DNA of 64,000 bases, taken from NCBI GenBank assembly GCA_033675545.1, contig JAWDGP010001962.1, forward strand, positions 38,501 to 102,500. The letters run 5' to 3'. The notes beneath the pieces were generated by a model. The model was not told the origin of the DNA. It did no database searches and saw only the letters and a list, made by a program, of their open reading frames with translations. Source of the DNA: Elysia crispata (taxonomy: Eukaryota; Mollusca; Gastropoda; Plakobranchidae). Both the position numbers and the translations under genes were made by a program. The first letter of the stretch is position 1, and each line of letters begins with the position of its first letter. Below, piece by piece: positions 25,811 through 39,900 of this stretch.

Positions 25811-26958
25811 CATGCCTAGTTCAGGTTTAGTCCTCATTCTGTCGGGGGTTGGAAAAAGGTAATTTTTGTACCGGAGCAGTTTCCTGTTTCCTGCTTCTTA
25901 TTGTGCACATTTTCTCCATTGCCCTAACCAGCCATTTCTTGTGCTTGCTCTATTGAGCTGTATAATCACATCAAGTCATACATTCTGTCAAGCAGCTGTG
26001 ATTGTAGCATAATTTTCTGTCTTTTACCAGCATGACTATCACCAATCGTGACTTTAGGTGTAAACAATCACCTAACCTGAACTTATACAGACAAAGATCA
26101 TATATAGATGTTTCGCCTTAATTTTGGCTTCACTAGTAACATTCCAAACATAGGGTATGCAATATGTTTGTAATGTTACTGCTCAAGCCAAAATGAGGCA
26201 AAACGTTTGTAATTTTGTATTATGTCATCTTGGTCCATATAAGTTCATGTTGGGTAATTGTTTACACCTTAAATTATTTTATTCCAGCTTTCACCTGAGT
26301 ATACTAATGACAGATCCTTGGACTTATATATATAGTTGTGCCCGAGAGTTGTTTTTTTTAATTCTTTAAGATCATTAATTGTGTCAGCTCCTATCATTAG
26401 CACCATCATTATCTTCTTGCTGTTGCCCAATCTGTTTTCACAAGCAATAATGCAATTCCATTCCATCAACAGCATGTTGCTGTCACCTTTACCTATTCTC
26501 GGTCACAAATAGCACCAGCACAATTTTGCTGTTGTCACCAACACCCATTCTCACCAACCGTGGCACTATTACAAATTTACAATATTTTCATTTTAAAAGA
26601 GAGGAAAGAAACCAGTGTTAATTGATGAGATCATGAGAGACTCATAATGTACAATTCAGAAAACCACACACCTATAATCTTAAGCTTTGTATTTTTTTTT
26701 AATTTTTTTTTTTTATTCAAAGGATATGCGTCTTTTTTTTTTGCTTGATCTAACAAATCCTGTCAGTAATGAAGTTGAGCCAGAAGAGAGTCTATATATA
26801 TATGCACATTGTAGTTTCATGATATAAGCAGTCATTATGTTTACATAGCGATTAATAGGAATCTACACAATTAAATTTGTGGCAGGGTTTATTTTTCCTA
26901 TTGTTTTCAATACAGAAATTACAATCCCTTTCTTGTGTTGGTGTTTAGGTTTTCAAGC

Positions 26959-27091
<133 letters not shown>

Positions 27092-28565
27092 GTCTCTTTC
27101 TCTTTCATGTTCTCCTTCCACTGCTCTTCTATTCTGCTCTCACCATAACTCAAGTCGGACCAACACTCCTTTTTTTTTCTTATTGCTTTATAAACAAATG
27201 GCTGCCCTAATTGCCTACGGCAAAAAGGGCAGTAAGTAAGTTTATAAACAAAGAGACAGCACTTGTCGCCCAGTTTTCTTTGGCCATGTTGAGAGGGCAG
27301 GAAGTCCACTTGCTGGTTCATAATTAGGATGCCTTAATGTCTTGCTCCATAATGGGAACTGGGCACTGTAATGTAATTGGTGTGTCACATTTTGGGCTCA
27401 CATTGTTCAGGTGGTCTGGTTTGTTTTGGGGTTGTTTTTTTTTTCTGTTTTGGTTTTTTCTGAGGTATCAGCTGACATGTTGATTAGCACTCTCTAGGTT
27501 AATACTTATATTAGCTTCTTATGAAGGGACTTTTTAAAGATATATGTGATCATACTATTATTTTTTTTAGTTAGATTTGGTTATATTTGTTTCTTAAATG
27601 TACAATGTACACAATTGTTATTCTCCTGAGCTAAAGGAAGCCCGTTTACATGTAGCTTCAGCAACCAACTTCATAAGAACGGATTGTGCATGTAGAAATA
27701 TAGTCTCTGTAAAACAGGATTGCTCATTTATTAGATATGAGGGAAAAAAAAAGAATAAAAACAGTGTCACATCCTGATAGCTTTTTCCAGGGAAAGATTA
27801 ATCGAGGGATAAAAACCCTTCACTTCTTTATTTTGTTCAACCTGACATTGTCTTTTTATTCTATTTGATCAGCATCTTTGGTAATCAAATTCTACATTTT
27901 TTTTTGTATTTGTAAAACTGATGAGGAATAACACCTGTTTGATGGTCAGGATTAGCAGGAAATTGTTAGCTGACCATAATGTCAAAATGGCAGTGGGTGT
28001 ACTAAGATACTGTTATATAGTGAATGCTGTGTCTTGTTTGCTCAGATCATTCAGTTATGAAGCTCTGGCCCATCCAATCACATGTAAATATGTATTTTTA
28101 TTATGGTGGTTTTGAAGTCCCAACTCTTTTTGCCAATCCCCTTCATTTCCTGATAGTGATCAGGGCCTGAACTAATATTTAATTTTCATTGATTTTGAGT
28201 ACTGAGCAAGCAACGTAGGATGATACAAATGTTTGCCTTTTTTTCAGCAAGTCTGATCAGGTGTTTGTCTTGTAAGTAGATCAATGTATTGTTGCCTTGG
28301 GCTAACTATCCTTATAAATAAGACAAGTTTTGGGAACACAGTTGTGCACTAATCAATATAACTGTGGCTTCACTTTCTACTCTAGAACTCTAGAGTGGAA
28401 AGATCTCCTCCCTCCTCCCCCCCCTCCCCCCAAATTTTCTTATAGGAGGAGGTAACAGCTGTCATTTATAAATTTGTGTGTATTATTTATTATAAATTCA
28501 GCAACTCGGCTGTGTATACAACAAAGAGGAAGCACTTGTAGTTTGCTCATACCAAACCCTTCCCT

Positions 28566-28566
28566 T

Positions 28567-28628
<62 letters not shown>
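28566..28628. repeat. (CT)n microsatellite
   Basis: About 30 units followed by a T run. Confidence 0.97.
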
Positions 28629-28635
<7 letters not shown>

Positions 28636-30472
28636 TCTTCTAAATATGAATAAATGTTATAATGTTGCTGTCTTCTCTGTTCTGTACATAACACTGGATG
28701 TTGCTCACTGTTTGGATTGGTTACCTGGCTGTCCACCCCTAAGTTTGAGATTATCTGGACATGTTTGCCTAATTCTGTGTAAATATTATGTAAGTAGATC
28801 ACATGACAGTGCATGGAGCTGAAGCAGAGAAAGAAGATAACAGCAATTGTTTACACAGGAACTAGTTGGGCACCTGCTGATTTCTCAAGCTGTCAAGTTG
28901 TACATCACTTGGTTTTGACACCAGGTTTTAAGTATTTGATTCATAAGTGATGCTATGTTGTCTGGTATAGTTTAAGGTTACCCACCATTAAGACAATACA
29001 CTTTTTTAAGAAATGAAGTCATACATTGTGCAAAATTGTCCTTTAGGTCCCTTATAGGCTTAGTTCACTTCTTTTAAACGGTAGTGAAGCTAATTGATGG
29101 GTGAGAGATTTTTATGGTAAGTGTAATTCTTCTCCAGTGTGTGAAAAGTGAAGAAAAATGTTTCCTAATTAAATCCTGTCCTTTTAGAATGATTCGCTAG
29201 TGTTAACCCGAAATGCTTATATGCCTTGATTTTTTCTTTATGTTGGGCTGAAATAAGCTGATTGCTTGTGGAAAGAAAGAGAGCCATAACTCATAACCCC
29301 TAGGACTTAACCAATGTTGACACTGAAAGATTAGTGTCCAAGATATAGTTTGTACTGTTAAAATTGTAAATGTTAATTGGCTTTGTCTCATACATATTCA
29401 TGGCAATTGAACTTTTCATTGCTCCATAACTGGTTAGGATAATCATCGATGTCAAAGAATATAAAGCTAAACAGAAGGGATGTTAGTTCTAAAGTCTGAC
29501 ATGCTGTGCAAAACACTGAAGATATGTTTAAAAGGATGAAAGGGATCCATCTAAAATTGGTGCTGTTTTTGATATGTTTGGGGCTAATCCCCCTTCAACT
29601 TTTCTCTTGGCCTTGGAAAATATATGCCGATGGACTAGTTTCCTGATATATCACATCTTTCAGTGTTGTATACATATGCCATATGGCCTCCATATATCTC
29701 AAACTTATCTATTTGGTCTGAGGTGGGTTTTTTTTTTTTTTATTAAAATATCCATGTATAATGAAGATGTGGGAAGTGCTCAAATTTGATAGTAGCGGCT
29801 AGGAGTTGGTAGCAATACATCCAAATGATACATCCATTATTTCACTAAAATCACATAAAGTCCATTGTTGCTAGAATCCCATGAATGCCTTGGATTTTCT
29901 ACGAGATAAAATTCTTTTTTTTCCCTCTAAACCCCTTTGGGGGAAATGGGAGAAATAAGCCTATATCAATAACCGAGAAATAAATAGTGAATGGGAACGG
30001 GTTAAAACGTGATACGTGATGAGGATCTAGGATTGGAACGTGATGAATTTTCATTTGTAAGTAAAAAAAACGTACATTCACCTCATTTAACTTTTGATCC
30101 TTAGTAAGCATAGCTGTCTAAAAACAGGTGTTTTGCAATATTTGACTAAGTGGCGTTTCAAAATTCTATATATTTAAAGGGTTCCATGACTTGCTTGTCA
30201 ATTAACATATGGACTACTCTAATAGCAGCTGTTTCTTTCTTCTTTTGTTTCTGTTTCAATATTCACTCTTATTTAAAGCGGACTGGAAATGGGAACGATT
30301 ATTTACTATGAAGCAAGGTATAATGTAATGTGTATAGAGGTTAAGTACTAAACTGATGGTTTTTTGTTGTTTTCTTTTTTTCTTTTTTTCTTTTTTTGTA
30401 ATTTTGCATTTGTGAATTTAGATGCTTTAATGTCGTTTGCTTATCTCATTTTTTTCTTTTTTTTTCTTTCAG

Positions 30473-30804
30473 GCATTGCCTATATATATATATATATATA
30501 TGTTTTGATAATCGGGTGATAAACAGTTTTCAAGAATCATCACCACAAATCTGTTTCTGAAAATTTCTCTTTGAAGACCTTCATTTTTTTAAACACCAAG
30601 CAAGCCTGGAGATATTGTTTTCAACTGCTTATAAAAGGAAAATAGTATCAAACACTTGTTTTGATTTGAGATAGGACTTCATATAAATAGCTTATATTTT
30701 GGCTGAAATTAAAAGCACTTGGTCCTGAAATTGCACCTGGCTGATCCCAATAGCAATTTTGAAGAATTTAAGAAAGAAAAGTGGAAGCAGGCACTTTCTT
30801 CACA
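30473..30804 (+). other. 5' UTR part of the exon carrying the ZIP start codon
   Basis: A run of about 40 pyrimidines ends in TTTCAG at 30472, an excellent acceptor, and no better one lies before ATG 30805. The stretch holds a (TA) run at 30481-30501 and stops in all frames. It could instead contain a transcription start of its own. Confidence 0.45.
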
Positions 30805-30948
30805 ATGATATTGCCATCGATAAATCTTCACATACCAAAAGTGAGACTCATTATGGGTCTGGCCTTGCTTCTGGGATCTACTGTGTGTGGCCACCAAGTG
30901 GAAAATGCAACTGATGGGAGCTTGCCGTACCATGAGCACATACATCAG
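30805..30948 (+). CDS. slc39a10-like: ZIP transporter coding exon 1: signal peptide
   Basis: Encodes residues 1-48. An in-frame TAA at 30769 lies upstream, and ATG 30805 is the first in-frame ATG. A second ATG at residue 17 sits just before the hydrophobic stretch and could also serve. The basic residues followed by [15 protein letters not shown] form a signal peptide. The exon ends CAG|GTAGGT in phase 0. Confidence 0.88.
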
Positions 30949-33900
30949 GTAGGTTCACACTCACCTTTATCTTACTCACTCAAATACTTGTAGAGGATTT
31001 AACCTATACAGTATGTAATTTTCAACTCTGTTATGTAAATATTGTGGAATAGCAGTGTACATATGTTAAAAGGATTTTTTTTTTTAAATTTCAATGTGCT
31101 TTTTTTTCTTTCAACTTAACTCATTAGTGTGCAGGTGAAAATCTCAGACTTTTTTCCATTTCTTCAAACCTTTCAAAACTAACTCAGCAGGATGAATATT
31201 TTTTTTTACATTATTTCTTTCGATATGCAGCACGAAAACCACAGCACAGCCTTCAATGTGAGTCTGGATGCGGTGGCTCTCGAGGAAAGCTTATACTTTG
31301 TGCAGAAACTGTTTAATAAGTACGGAGCTGACACGGGTCTCTCGCACGACCATCTGTTGGTTTTGTTGAAGGAGATTGGCATTGATGTTGAAAAAATGAA
31401 AGGTACACTGGCACCATCTGTCAGTATGATTCTTAATTTCATCACCCTTCAATTCTAGATTTAGTTTTCTGTCTTTTTTTTTTTATATATTAATTCTTTT
31501 GTATATTCGCAAAGAGGAAAAATAATGCGTCAAATTTCTAAGAAGTTTTAATTTATGCTCTAATCACAGAGTGTCAAACTTGCACAAAGGGGTATCAAAA
31601 TATATGATATGACATGTTAATCCAATCCATTTTAACGTATGATTGGGATACTGCTACTGAACTTAATACATCAAAGATCATTCATAAGACTGGATCGCAA
31701 GCATGCATTGATATATAGTAGTCACTTTTTTTTTTCTTTTTTTTTTTTTTTAATTTTATTATTAAGGACGATTCAAGATAGTTTCTTAAAGTGTGCAGTT
31801 TATCATGCCATGCCATAAAATCAATGCTTTTTTCCCCTAATTTTCTTACTTACATTCAAATAAGAAATTGTACGGAAAAAAATTTGAAAACTTCTATATG
31901 TTTGTGTTTCCAGGGGATGAGGTGAGCCACATTGTGACAAGATCAGTGGTAGACGTTCAGCATATACACTCAAATCATGACGAGGTTATCCTATTTTATT
32001 TTTGTATTCTTCTCATTCCTCTTAAAAACAAATCCTTATCATTTGGCATTCATAGTGTATATACTATCTCCTTTTCATTGTAAACTGGTTCGACCAAAAA
32101 TATAAATTCTCTTTACAGACATGATTATTTAATTTTTGTGAGCTGTCCTTGAAAATTATGATGAAGTCATACTGGGATGTCATGGAACATGTGAAAGAGG
32201 TCTTGGTTTGGAAAAAAAAAAAAGAAATATTTATATATAGATAAGAAATACCATTTTCATTTTTATATTTCAGGTGTCAAAACTTGGTAAAATTAAAAAG
32301 TGTTCGAAAGTTTAAGAAAATGTGATCAAACAATGTTGGAAATCTAATATCTATTTGTCAAAGTTCTGACTTCACCATGATTTTTGTAGGCCACCACACA
32401 CTATGGTCTTTAGCTCTTAAAATGTCTACATGGAACCTGTAATTGTTTCACAGGAGCTTGAAAAGCCTGTGGAGTCAAATTTGAATAACACTGGGGTATG
32501 TTTTTTTTTTTCAGTAGATGGATCTTTTTCATATGTGCTTGTTCACATATTTTCAAGTTATGCTTTTTTGGCTGTTGTCTTTGGTTGTAGAATCACTGCC
32601 CTTCCTGCTGTAATTCTTTTCGTTGGTTTAAAACAAATGGATGTAATATTAGATAAATTACTCTTTTGTTTTATGACATTAATTGTGGCACCAAGTTAAA
32701 TACTAAGGTGCTATATTCTTTACTTTTGTAGTGTGATAAAACTCATTTCAGTAGATTTGCAATGGCCAGTTATCGTAAGCTTCAGCCTCGATATCATGAG
32801 TATAGGGTCCTGCCCTTTCAGCTATGCCCTGTTAGACGCATGTTCCTTGAATAGATTTTTAAAGCATATTGTCTTTTTGATTGACTTACATCTAAGGAAT
32901 AAATTGGTTGTGTTCCTCAATACTTCTTGCAGTACAGTTTCTCCGCCATTAGTTTTGAGTAGATTTGTATGTGTAAATTACTTACGAGCAGTGTTGGATA
33001 GCCTTCATTTGTAATGTTTGTGAGGCACCATTGGACATCTGAATGTTCACTTCATTGTTTAGATTTTAATTGGTCAGTGGTGTTTCACTGGGATTCTATT
33101 GTGCATTGATATTTTTTTTTCTTTCAGTGGTTACCGTATGATATTCTATCAGAAGAGAATTTTTTGTCACATTTAGTTTACAATATAGTGTAATTTAGTG
33201 TCTCTATCACTAATTTCATTTGTGCCCTTCAGCTCAACTAAGTTAGGTTTTAACTTTTTGTTTTTCATCATTTCTCTTACAAATCTGAATATGAAATGAA
33301 TAAGTAAATTGCACAGTATTTTAGTGTCACATCATGTTTAATTGATATTTGGTGTTTTTTTTTTGTGTGTGTGTGTGTGCCAGTTTTAAAATCCACTGCC
33401 CCTTTGCACCAATTTTTTTTCTAACTAAATGGTTAAACCCACAATTGTGTCTCCCACTTTAATGCAGTGTCTTATTTAAGTCTACTATGTTGTGGCACAC
33501 TGTGGTCTGTCATCACTCAGGTAGATTTCACTCGTCGCTCAGGCTTATAGTTCATGTTGAGCAGAGAGAAAATGAATGATCGGCTGAGGCAGTAGTCATG
33601 TAAACCTTATTCTTGCATGCTGATGTAGAACTAGTAGCTCTTAATTGTCCTTCATCTACAGGGCCGCCCCACTCCTCAGAACATCTTCAGTTTAGCTATT
33701 CATGTGCATGCCTGTAAATTTATTGCCTTGCTAATGCTTTCTAATAGATGCTCTGTTATCAACAAATCTTTTGTTCATATTAATTACGATAAAAATTTCA
33801 TGTGTCTGTCTAATAAGTGTTGGTAGGCAAGGAGGTGTAGGTGTAGCTTTTTTGTTCTGTAGTCACTTGTTTATGCACATTTTAGTTGGGTTTTTTTTTT

Positions 33901-36900
33901 TTTTTAACCAGTCCCAATCCGCACATTTAGTCGCAAATTTTATCATAAGTTTTTTTTTCTTCAAGACATTTATATTCCTTTAAATCTCAAAACCAATTCA
34001 AATAAATGGGTGACAATTTTGAACTTATAAAAAAAGTCATTTCAAAGTAGATCAATTCCCTTTGCAAACTGAAAATTCGCACACAATTTTTGTTACTAAG
34101 AAGCTGAGGAAAATGAAGCTTTCTAAATCTTAAAATTTCTTTTAATGTTATTTTAGGCAACACATCGCTCATTTGTGGGAGTGTGTGACATATGTTTCCA
34201 AATTTTGATTTCTGAATACTGATGTCTTTTGCTCCAAAAATCCTGGAGAACGGCCTCTATTTGTTGAGATGATGAAGGATTTTCAATTTCAGTTGCTTTT
34301 TAAACTTGCCAAGTTAATTCGTGTAGCAGGCACTGTCATTCATCAAATCTTTGTGAAACCATCTGGTCTTTAATTTCTTTTGGTGTTAAACTCAATTTGG
34401 TATGAAGGACAGTCTTTACCAGGGTTGATATCTACACATTTATCTTTTTTTGATAAACTGTCTTTCTGTTTTATGTCATGGCACTTTGAATATTCTTTTT
34501 TCAGTGTAGTATTACTCACAATGTTTTTATGACAACAATTGGCGTTTGATGTTACGCATTTAGAGAAAGGTATAAAGGTCTCAGGTCAATTCATATTGCA
34601 CTGGAATTCATACATTTTGAACTGGGGAAAGAAAAATAAACCAAAAACTTTGTAGAGTTTAAGGTTTCACGCCAGAGAAGCTCGCTTTTTCCCCCTCATA
34701 CTTACTCTACATGTGCAGATTGGCTCATATGGATTGAATGCAGGCATATGTCATTTACACTTAAAAAAAATCTTTGTGCATTATTTAGTGGCTTTGCATG
34801 ATAATTATGCAGTTGTCAGTTGGATTTTTTTTTTAAACAAATTTTATGCTCGTAATTCAAAACTTGTTTGTTTTCCTGTTTACTGTTTTGAATAAACTCT
34901 ATTACCTTGTTGAAAAAATTTTCTTCTCGTCACTGTTTTACGAAGATCAAGTGTATTTTCTAGAATCGGCAATGAAATTGTCTATTTGAAGCAGTTTGAG
35001 GTTTTGTTTTTTTGTTTTTTTTTTGTTTGTTTTTTCTTGTTTTTTTTTTTGCTTTAAAAGACTAGGTCTATAAACAAACGTCATTTTTTATAAACTCAAA
35101 ATTACCAATACATTTGTGTTTTTTGCTTGTTCAAATATTGGCTGGAATCTGTTTATTTGTTAGATGAAAAGATCTGTAGGATATTTTAAAAAATCTTCGT
35201 TACTTAATAAGCCTTTCTGTGATTTTTAACCGAATTCTTACTGCGTCTTTAATGCTATTGACAATAGCTCGCAAATTTTTTGTTTCTGCTTCATCTCCTT
35301 AACTTGTTAACAAGCGGTGAATTTTTAAAGAACGTATATTTTTTATATTTTTACCAGTGTGGGACTATAAACGAGATGCTGGCGGCCTTTCACCTGAGCT
35401 CTGCGCATGTCCTCACTCCCCGAGAGTTTTCCTACTTGTGCCCAGCAATCATCTACCACTTAGACCATGAGCATTGTCGCATCGACAGGTCGCACGAGCA
35501 CAACCATGACGATCATCATGACCACGACCACGATCACGATCACGGCCACTCCCATCACCACCATCACGACCATGATCACCATGATCACGATCACGGTGCG
35601 GATCATGATAAAGAGGTCGAGGCCAAACAAGTAGGCTTTGCAAACGTCCCCAAAAAAGGTAGGTTGTTTCAGCTTAATTCATTCAGAGTTTCTAATTTCT
35701 GAGTATCGCCATTCTGAACAAAGAAAATGATGTATTGCTTTCCTATAATTTATTTGATAGATCATATTTAGAATGTGAGGAAATCTATTAATGTTGGCTT
35801 TTTTCTGTTTTAACCTTTCTCAGTGAGAAGGTATGTGCTTTTGTTTTTTTTTTTCAGAATGTAATTTGCTTTATTCAATGTGAGTATAATCCTGGGTAGG
35901 GTTGGATTGGATTCTGACCCAATGGAATAGATAATGTGATTGAAATTAATTCTGAAAAATCCTGAACAGGCTAAGAGATTCACAAACAGATAAGTATATG
36001 GAAGTATACCTTTCTTATTCAAATATAATGAGAAAAGAGGAAAGCTTTTATATATGTGATCAATTAACATTGCTTTGACAGAAAGCTGTTGTTGTAGTAT
36101 AAGCATCCTCTCAAAACTTAGGTGTCAAGTGAGTAAAACTATTCTAATAGCTCTTTATATTCAGCCTGCTATTGATACAATTTTTTTTAGGCTTCGGTGC
36201 AAAGTCACCTTTTTTTAATTTATCTACTTTAAGGAATAGGATAATTTCATTATTTATCTCCTCTTCCCCCTCTCTCCCCAATTTTCCATATCCATCCAGT
36301 CTGGGGATTCAGTTGTGTGGCTGTTGTGGTGATCAGTCTTGTGGGACTGTTTGGGGTGGCGGTTATCCCCATTATGCAGAAGGTTTTTTATAACCACCTC
36401 TTGCAGTTTCTCGTTGCTCTAGCCATTGGAGCGCTGTCTGGCGATGCTTTGCTGCACTTGCTGCCACACGTGAGTAGAAACTTTTACCAATAGATCATAG
36501 ACCAAGCTTTTGATTAAACATCTGTTGCTGTATACAATCATTTGAAATATAAATGTATTCCAGAAAATTGTTACAATGTCATAATTAATGATTTGATACA
36601 TGGTTGTGTTGCTCTAGAACGTTTGGTTGATTTGTTCAAATAAAGCATGCTATGTAGGTACTCCTTGTTCTCCTTGACAGAGGTATTTTAATACTTTTTT
36701 TTTAGGCATTTGCTAAAATTTTAAAATAAATTTTATTTGTTTTAGACCTGTACAATATTTTGCTCTTTCTATTGACCAGGCCTTGTTGTCAGACGGGCAC
36801 GGGCACAATCACGACCATGCGCATGCAGGGGATGAAGAAGAAGAGCAACACAGATCTGCAGCTTTTAAGGGTTTGGTCGCATTTGCTGGCATTCTTTTCT

Positions 36901-39900
36901 TTTTCATCACAGAGAGGCTGCTAACCATCATTACAGTTATTAAAAGGAATAAAAAATCAGAGGTAAGTTAACACAGATAAATTGAGTATTTTCTGGTCTG
37001 TTGTCCTTCAGAGGTTTTTTTTTTTCATCTCTGTAGAAGTTGCTAAATATTTCACCCTTATAAAATGTTTCTTGTTGTATATAACAATGAATCCATTTCA
37101 TGGCAGGTATAATTATATGGCCTTAAAATAAAAAGAAAGAAACATTTTTTTATCTAATGCATACGATATTTAGATCTAGTTAATCTCATAGTTGAGAAAC
37201 TCACCATGGATTCAGAATAAGTAAATGCAGTTGTTATTGAGATAATTGACCTTTTCTTTAAATAAAAACTGCAGATAGGTTTAAAAAAAAAAAAAAAAAC
37301 AAGAAACAGCATTTAAGTAACATTTTTTTTCGTACTTGATATTCTTTTTTCAACAGAAACATAAAAAGAAGAAGCGCTGTGAAAAGTACTGCGATATTGA
37401 GTCCAACAAAAAATCAGTCAAAGCCAAATTGAATCACAGACAGTTGAGCGATGATGGGTGCGACAAGGCCATCATGGTGGTTCATCCAAACAAAGGTAGG
37501 TATTCTCTCCTTGCTTCCGCCCTTTCACTTGAAAAAATGCAAGCATTTGCTTGGTTTCAACTGGTAAGCTGTGGCAGATTTAGCATCTGGGGAAAGTCCA
37601 GAAAGTCCAATGGTTTGAATCTATATATATGTGCTTTTGCATGCATTAGGAAGCAGTTCTTTTTTTTGTTGGAGTGAAGTGTGAAGCTGATTTTTTTTTT
37701 TATTTCAATCTAACATTTGTTTTACTAATTGGATTTCAAAGTTTTTATGGTGATGCATGTATTGTCAAGCTCTATCCGAAGAACTAAACTGCTGATAACT
37801 TTATTTCATTTATTATCAATTCTTTTTATTAATCGTGTTTCGAAAATTCATTTTTCATCGCACTTTATCTCATATGCAGTAAAACCTACTAAAAAAACCC
37901 TTAAAAATCTTTTATAAGATCAATGGTTTTGATCAAATTATCAATTTCACTAATATTTTTCTTGCTTGTTTTTTTATATATATTATATGTTTTTTTGTGT
38001 GCTGTTGCTTTATGTAACTGTTTTTTTCCTTCAAGGCTAAACATTTTGCTGGTTAACTCATTACAGTAATATACCTGTTTTTAAAGCAACAAATCAAAAT
38101 AAAAATCACTTTTGTCTCCTAAATCCTTAATTTTCTACCAACCTTGGCTAGACCAAGATAGATAAAAAGGGAAAAATGGCCGCCATTTCTAAAACATCAG
38201 TTTGTGTTCCATTGTAGATAATGATTTTTTATATGTTTTATTGTGTAGGGAACTTTACCCTTGGAATGTCTTGTCATCATGAGGGTTTGGCATATTATTT
38301 GTTTCCCACTTATTTTAGTTATCCTTTTTAACAGTGTATAGTGTTCTAGTTGCATGGCCTTTTCATTATTGTTGCTTTCTTTGTCAACCTAAGAAGCAGA
38401 CAAAACTGCCGCACGCGACCTGTACCAAGAGTACTGTCCTCCGAGAGTCTCCAGCTCTGGTATGATGGTATCAGGAACTTAATATGCTTTATTCTCTCTG
38501 CTTGCTTTCCTTAACCTGTTGCCCGCGCTGTATAATCCTGCTCCATGGTAGACCCTCAGCATGCCCAATTTGGAAGATGAAAATCCCTTTTCTCTATACA
38601 CTTAAAGGTTGTTTTTTTTTTTTTTTCCCCCTTTCATTTTAATTGGAAAAAGTAAAACAGGAAAAAATTTTGCCTCATATTTTAAATAAAAAATATATGT
38701 CAAAGTACACAAATTTTTATAAAAAAATATGTAGAATTCTTCTTATAGTACGTAAAATCATGGTACCCAGCTGATATTGGAAGCCTAAGATTTGTGCATA
38801 TCTCCTATTTGTCATTCTTATGTTAAATGATAAGAGTGAAAACTCAAATTTTCCCTCCTGAACTTGATCCCTGAATGTTCTTTTATCCTGTCTACCTATT
38901 TACCATTTACCATGATAACACTGCTGGTGGAAGTTTACTTTCCTGGTGTGTGCGTGTGCCTCCAGATTAGGCTTAGTGTTAATGCCTCAAGCCCTTTGAG
39001 ATGTGTAATCTTTTTGCCTACTCACAGTTTTTTTGTATGATTTTTTTTTTTTGTAACCTAAATTGATTCATTACTTATAATTGTATATCAAGCAATAATA
39101 AATTATTCTTTTTGAAACTTGTTTTCATTGAGGCTGTGAGAGTCTAGTAATTGGCTTCACACGAATACATGTACACATTTATAATCCTCCCCTGAAGAGA
39201 GGAAGAAGACTGAATGTGATTTGCAAGTTGGAAGAGATTTGACAGTTTATATACAAAGGTCTTTATTTGATATGCTTTAAGAAGATATAAGATCAGTTTT
39301 CCCTGAATGGAATAAAATATCAGAAAACCTTCCTAGTTGCTTCCTAAAGCAAACACTAAGTCACTAAAGTGAACAAACCTTTGCATATTAAGGGTGAAAG
39401 TGATCTATTTCATGTCATTTAACTTTATAGCATTGCTAGGACTGAATAGTCCTCGGAAAGCAATTTTTACTCATCCCATCAACCCCCTCAACAACTGTCA
39501 GAACAGTTCCACATAGATAAAATGATGAAGCTGACTTTGTTGATTGACCTCTGTATCACCCAATGTTTTTGTACCACGACACTTTTGTTCCCTATTCTTC
39601 CTCCTCACATATTTATCACTTGCTCCACAAACTGATACATGTAATGGCCTTAAGCTCCACATTTTCTGTTTAAATAGTTATGTGAATTGGGCAAGAAAAA
39701 ACTTGTATATTATTCTGTAACCAATGCTTCTTAATTGCTGTATGATTCTAGTGCTCGCATTTTGTGCTATTTTTTTGCAATTAGTGTCTCAACTATTGCA
39801 TTTGTGGCCTAGTGCCAGTCTTTGAAAATATTAAAATACCTATTCAAAGATTTTAATGAATGCTTTTGAACTGAGCTCTTTTAGCCAAAACATTTCAAGG

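Noticed and set aside
35449-35643. Antisense Asp/Gly/Arg/His frame
   Set aside because: Shadow of the His/Asp-coding exon 5 of the transporter.
37496-37677. Continuation of the open frame past the exon 8 donor
   Set aside because: No family similarity after the GTAGGT donor; the next exon matches in phase.
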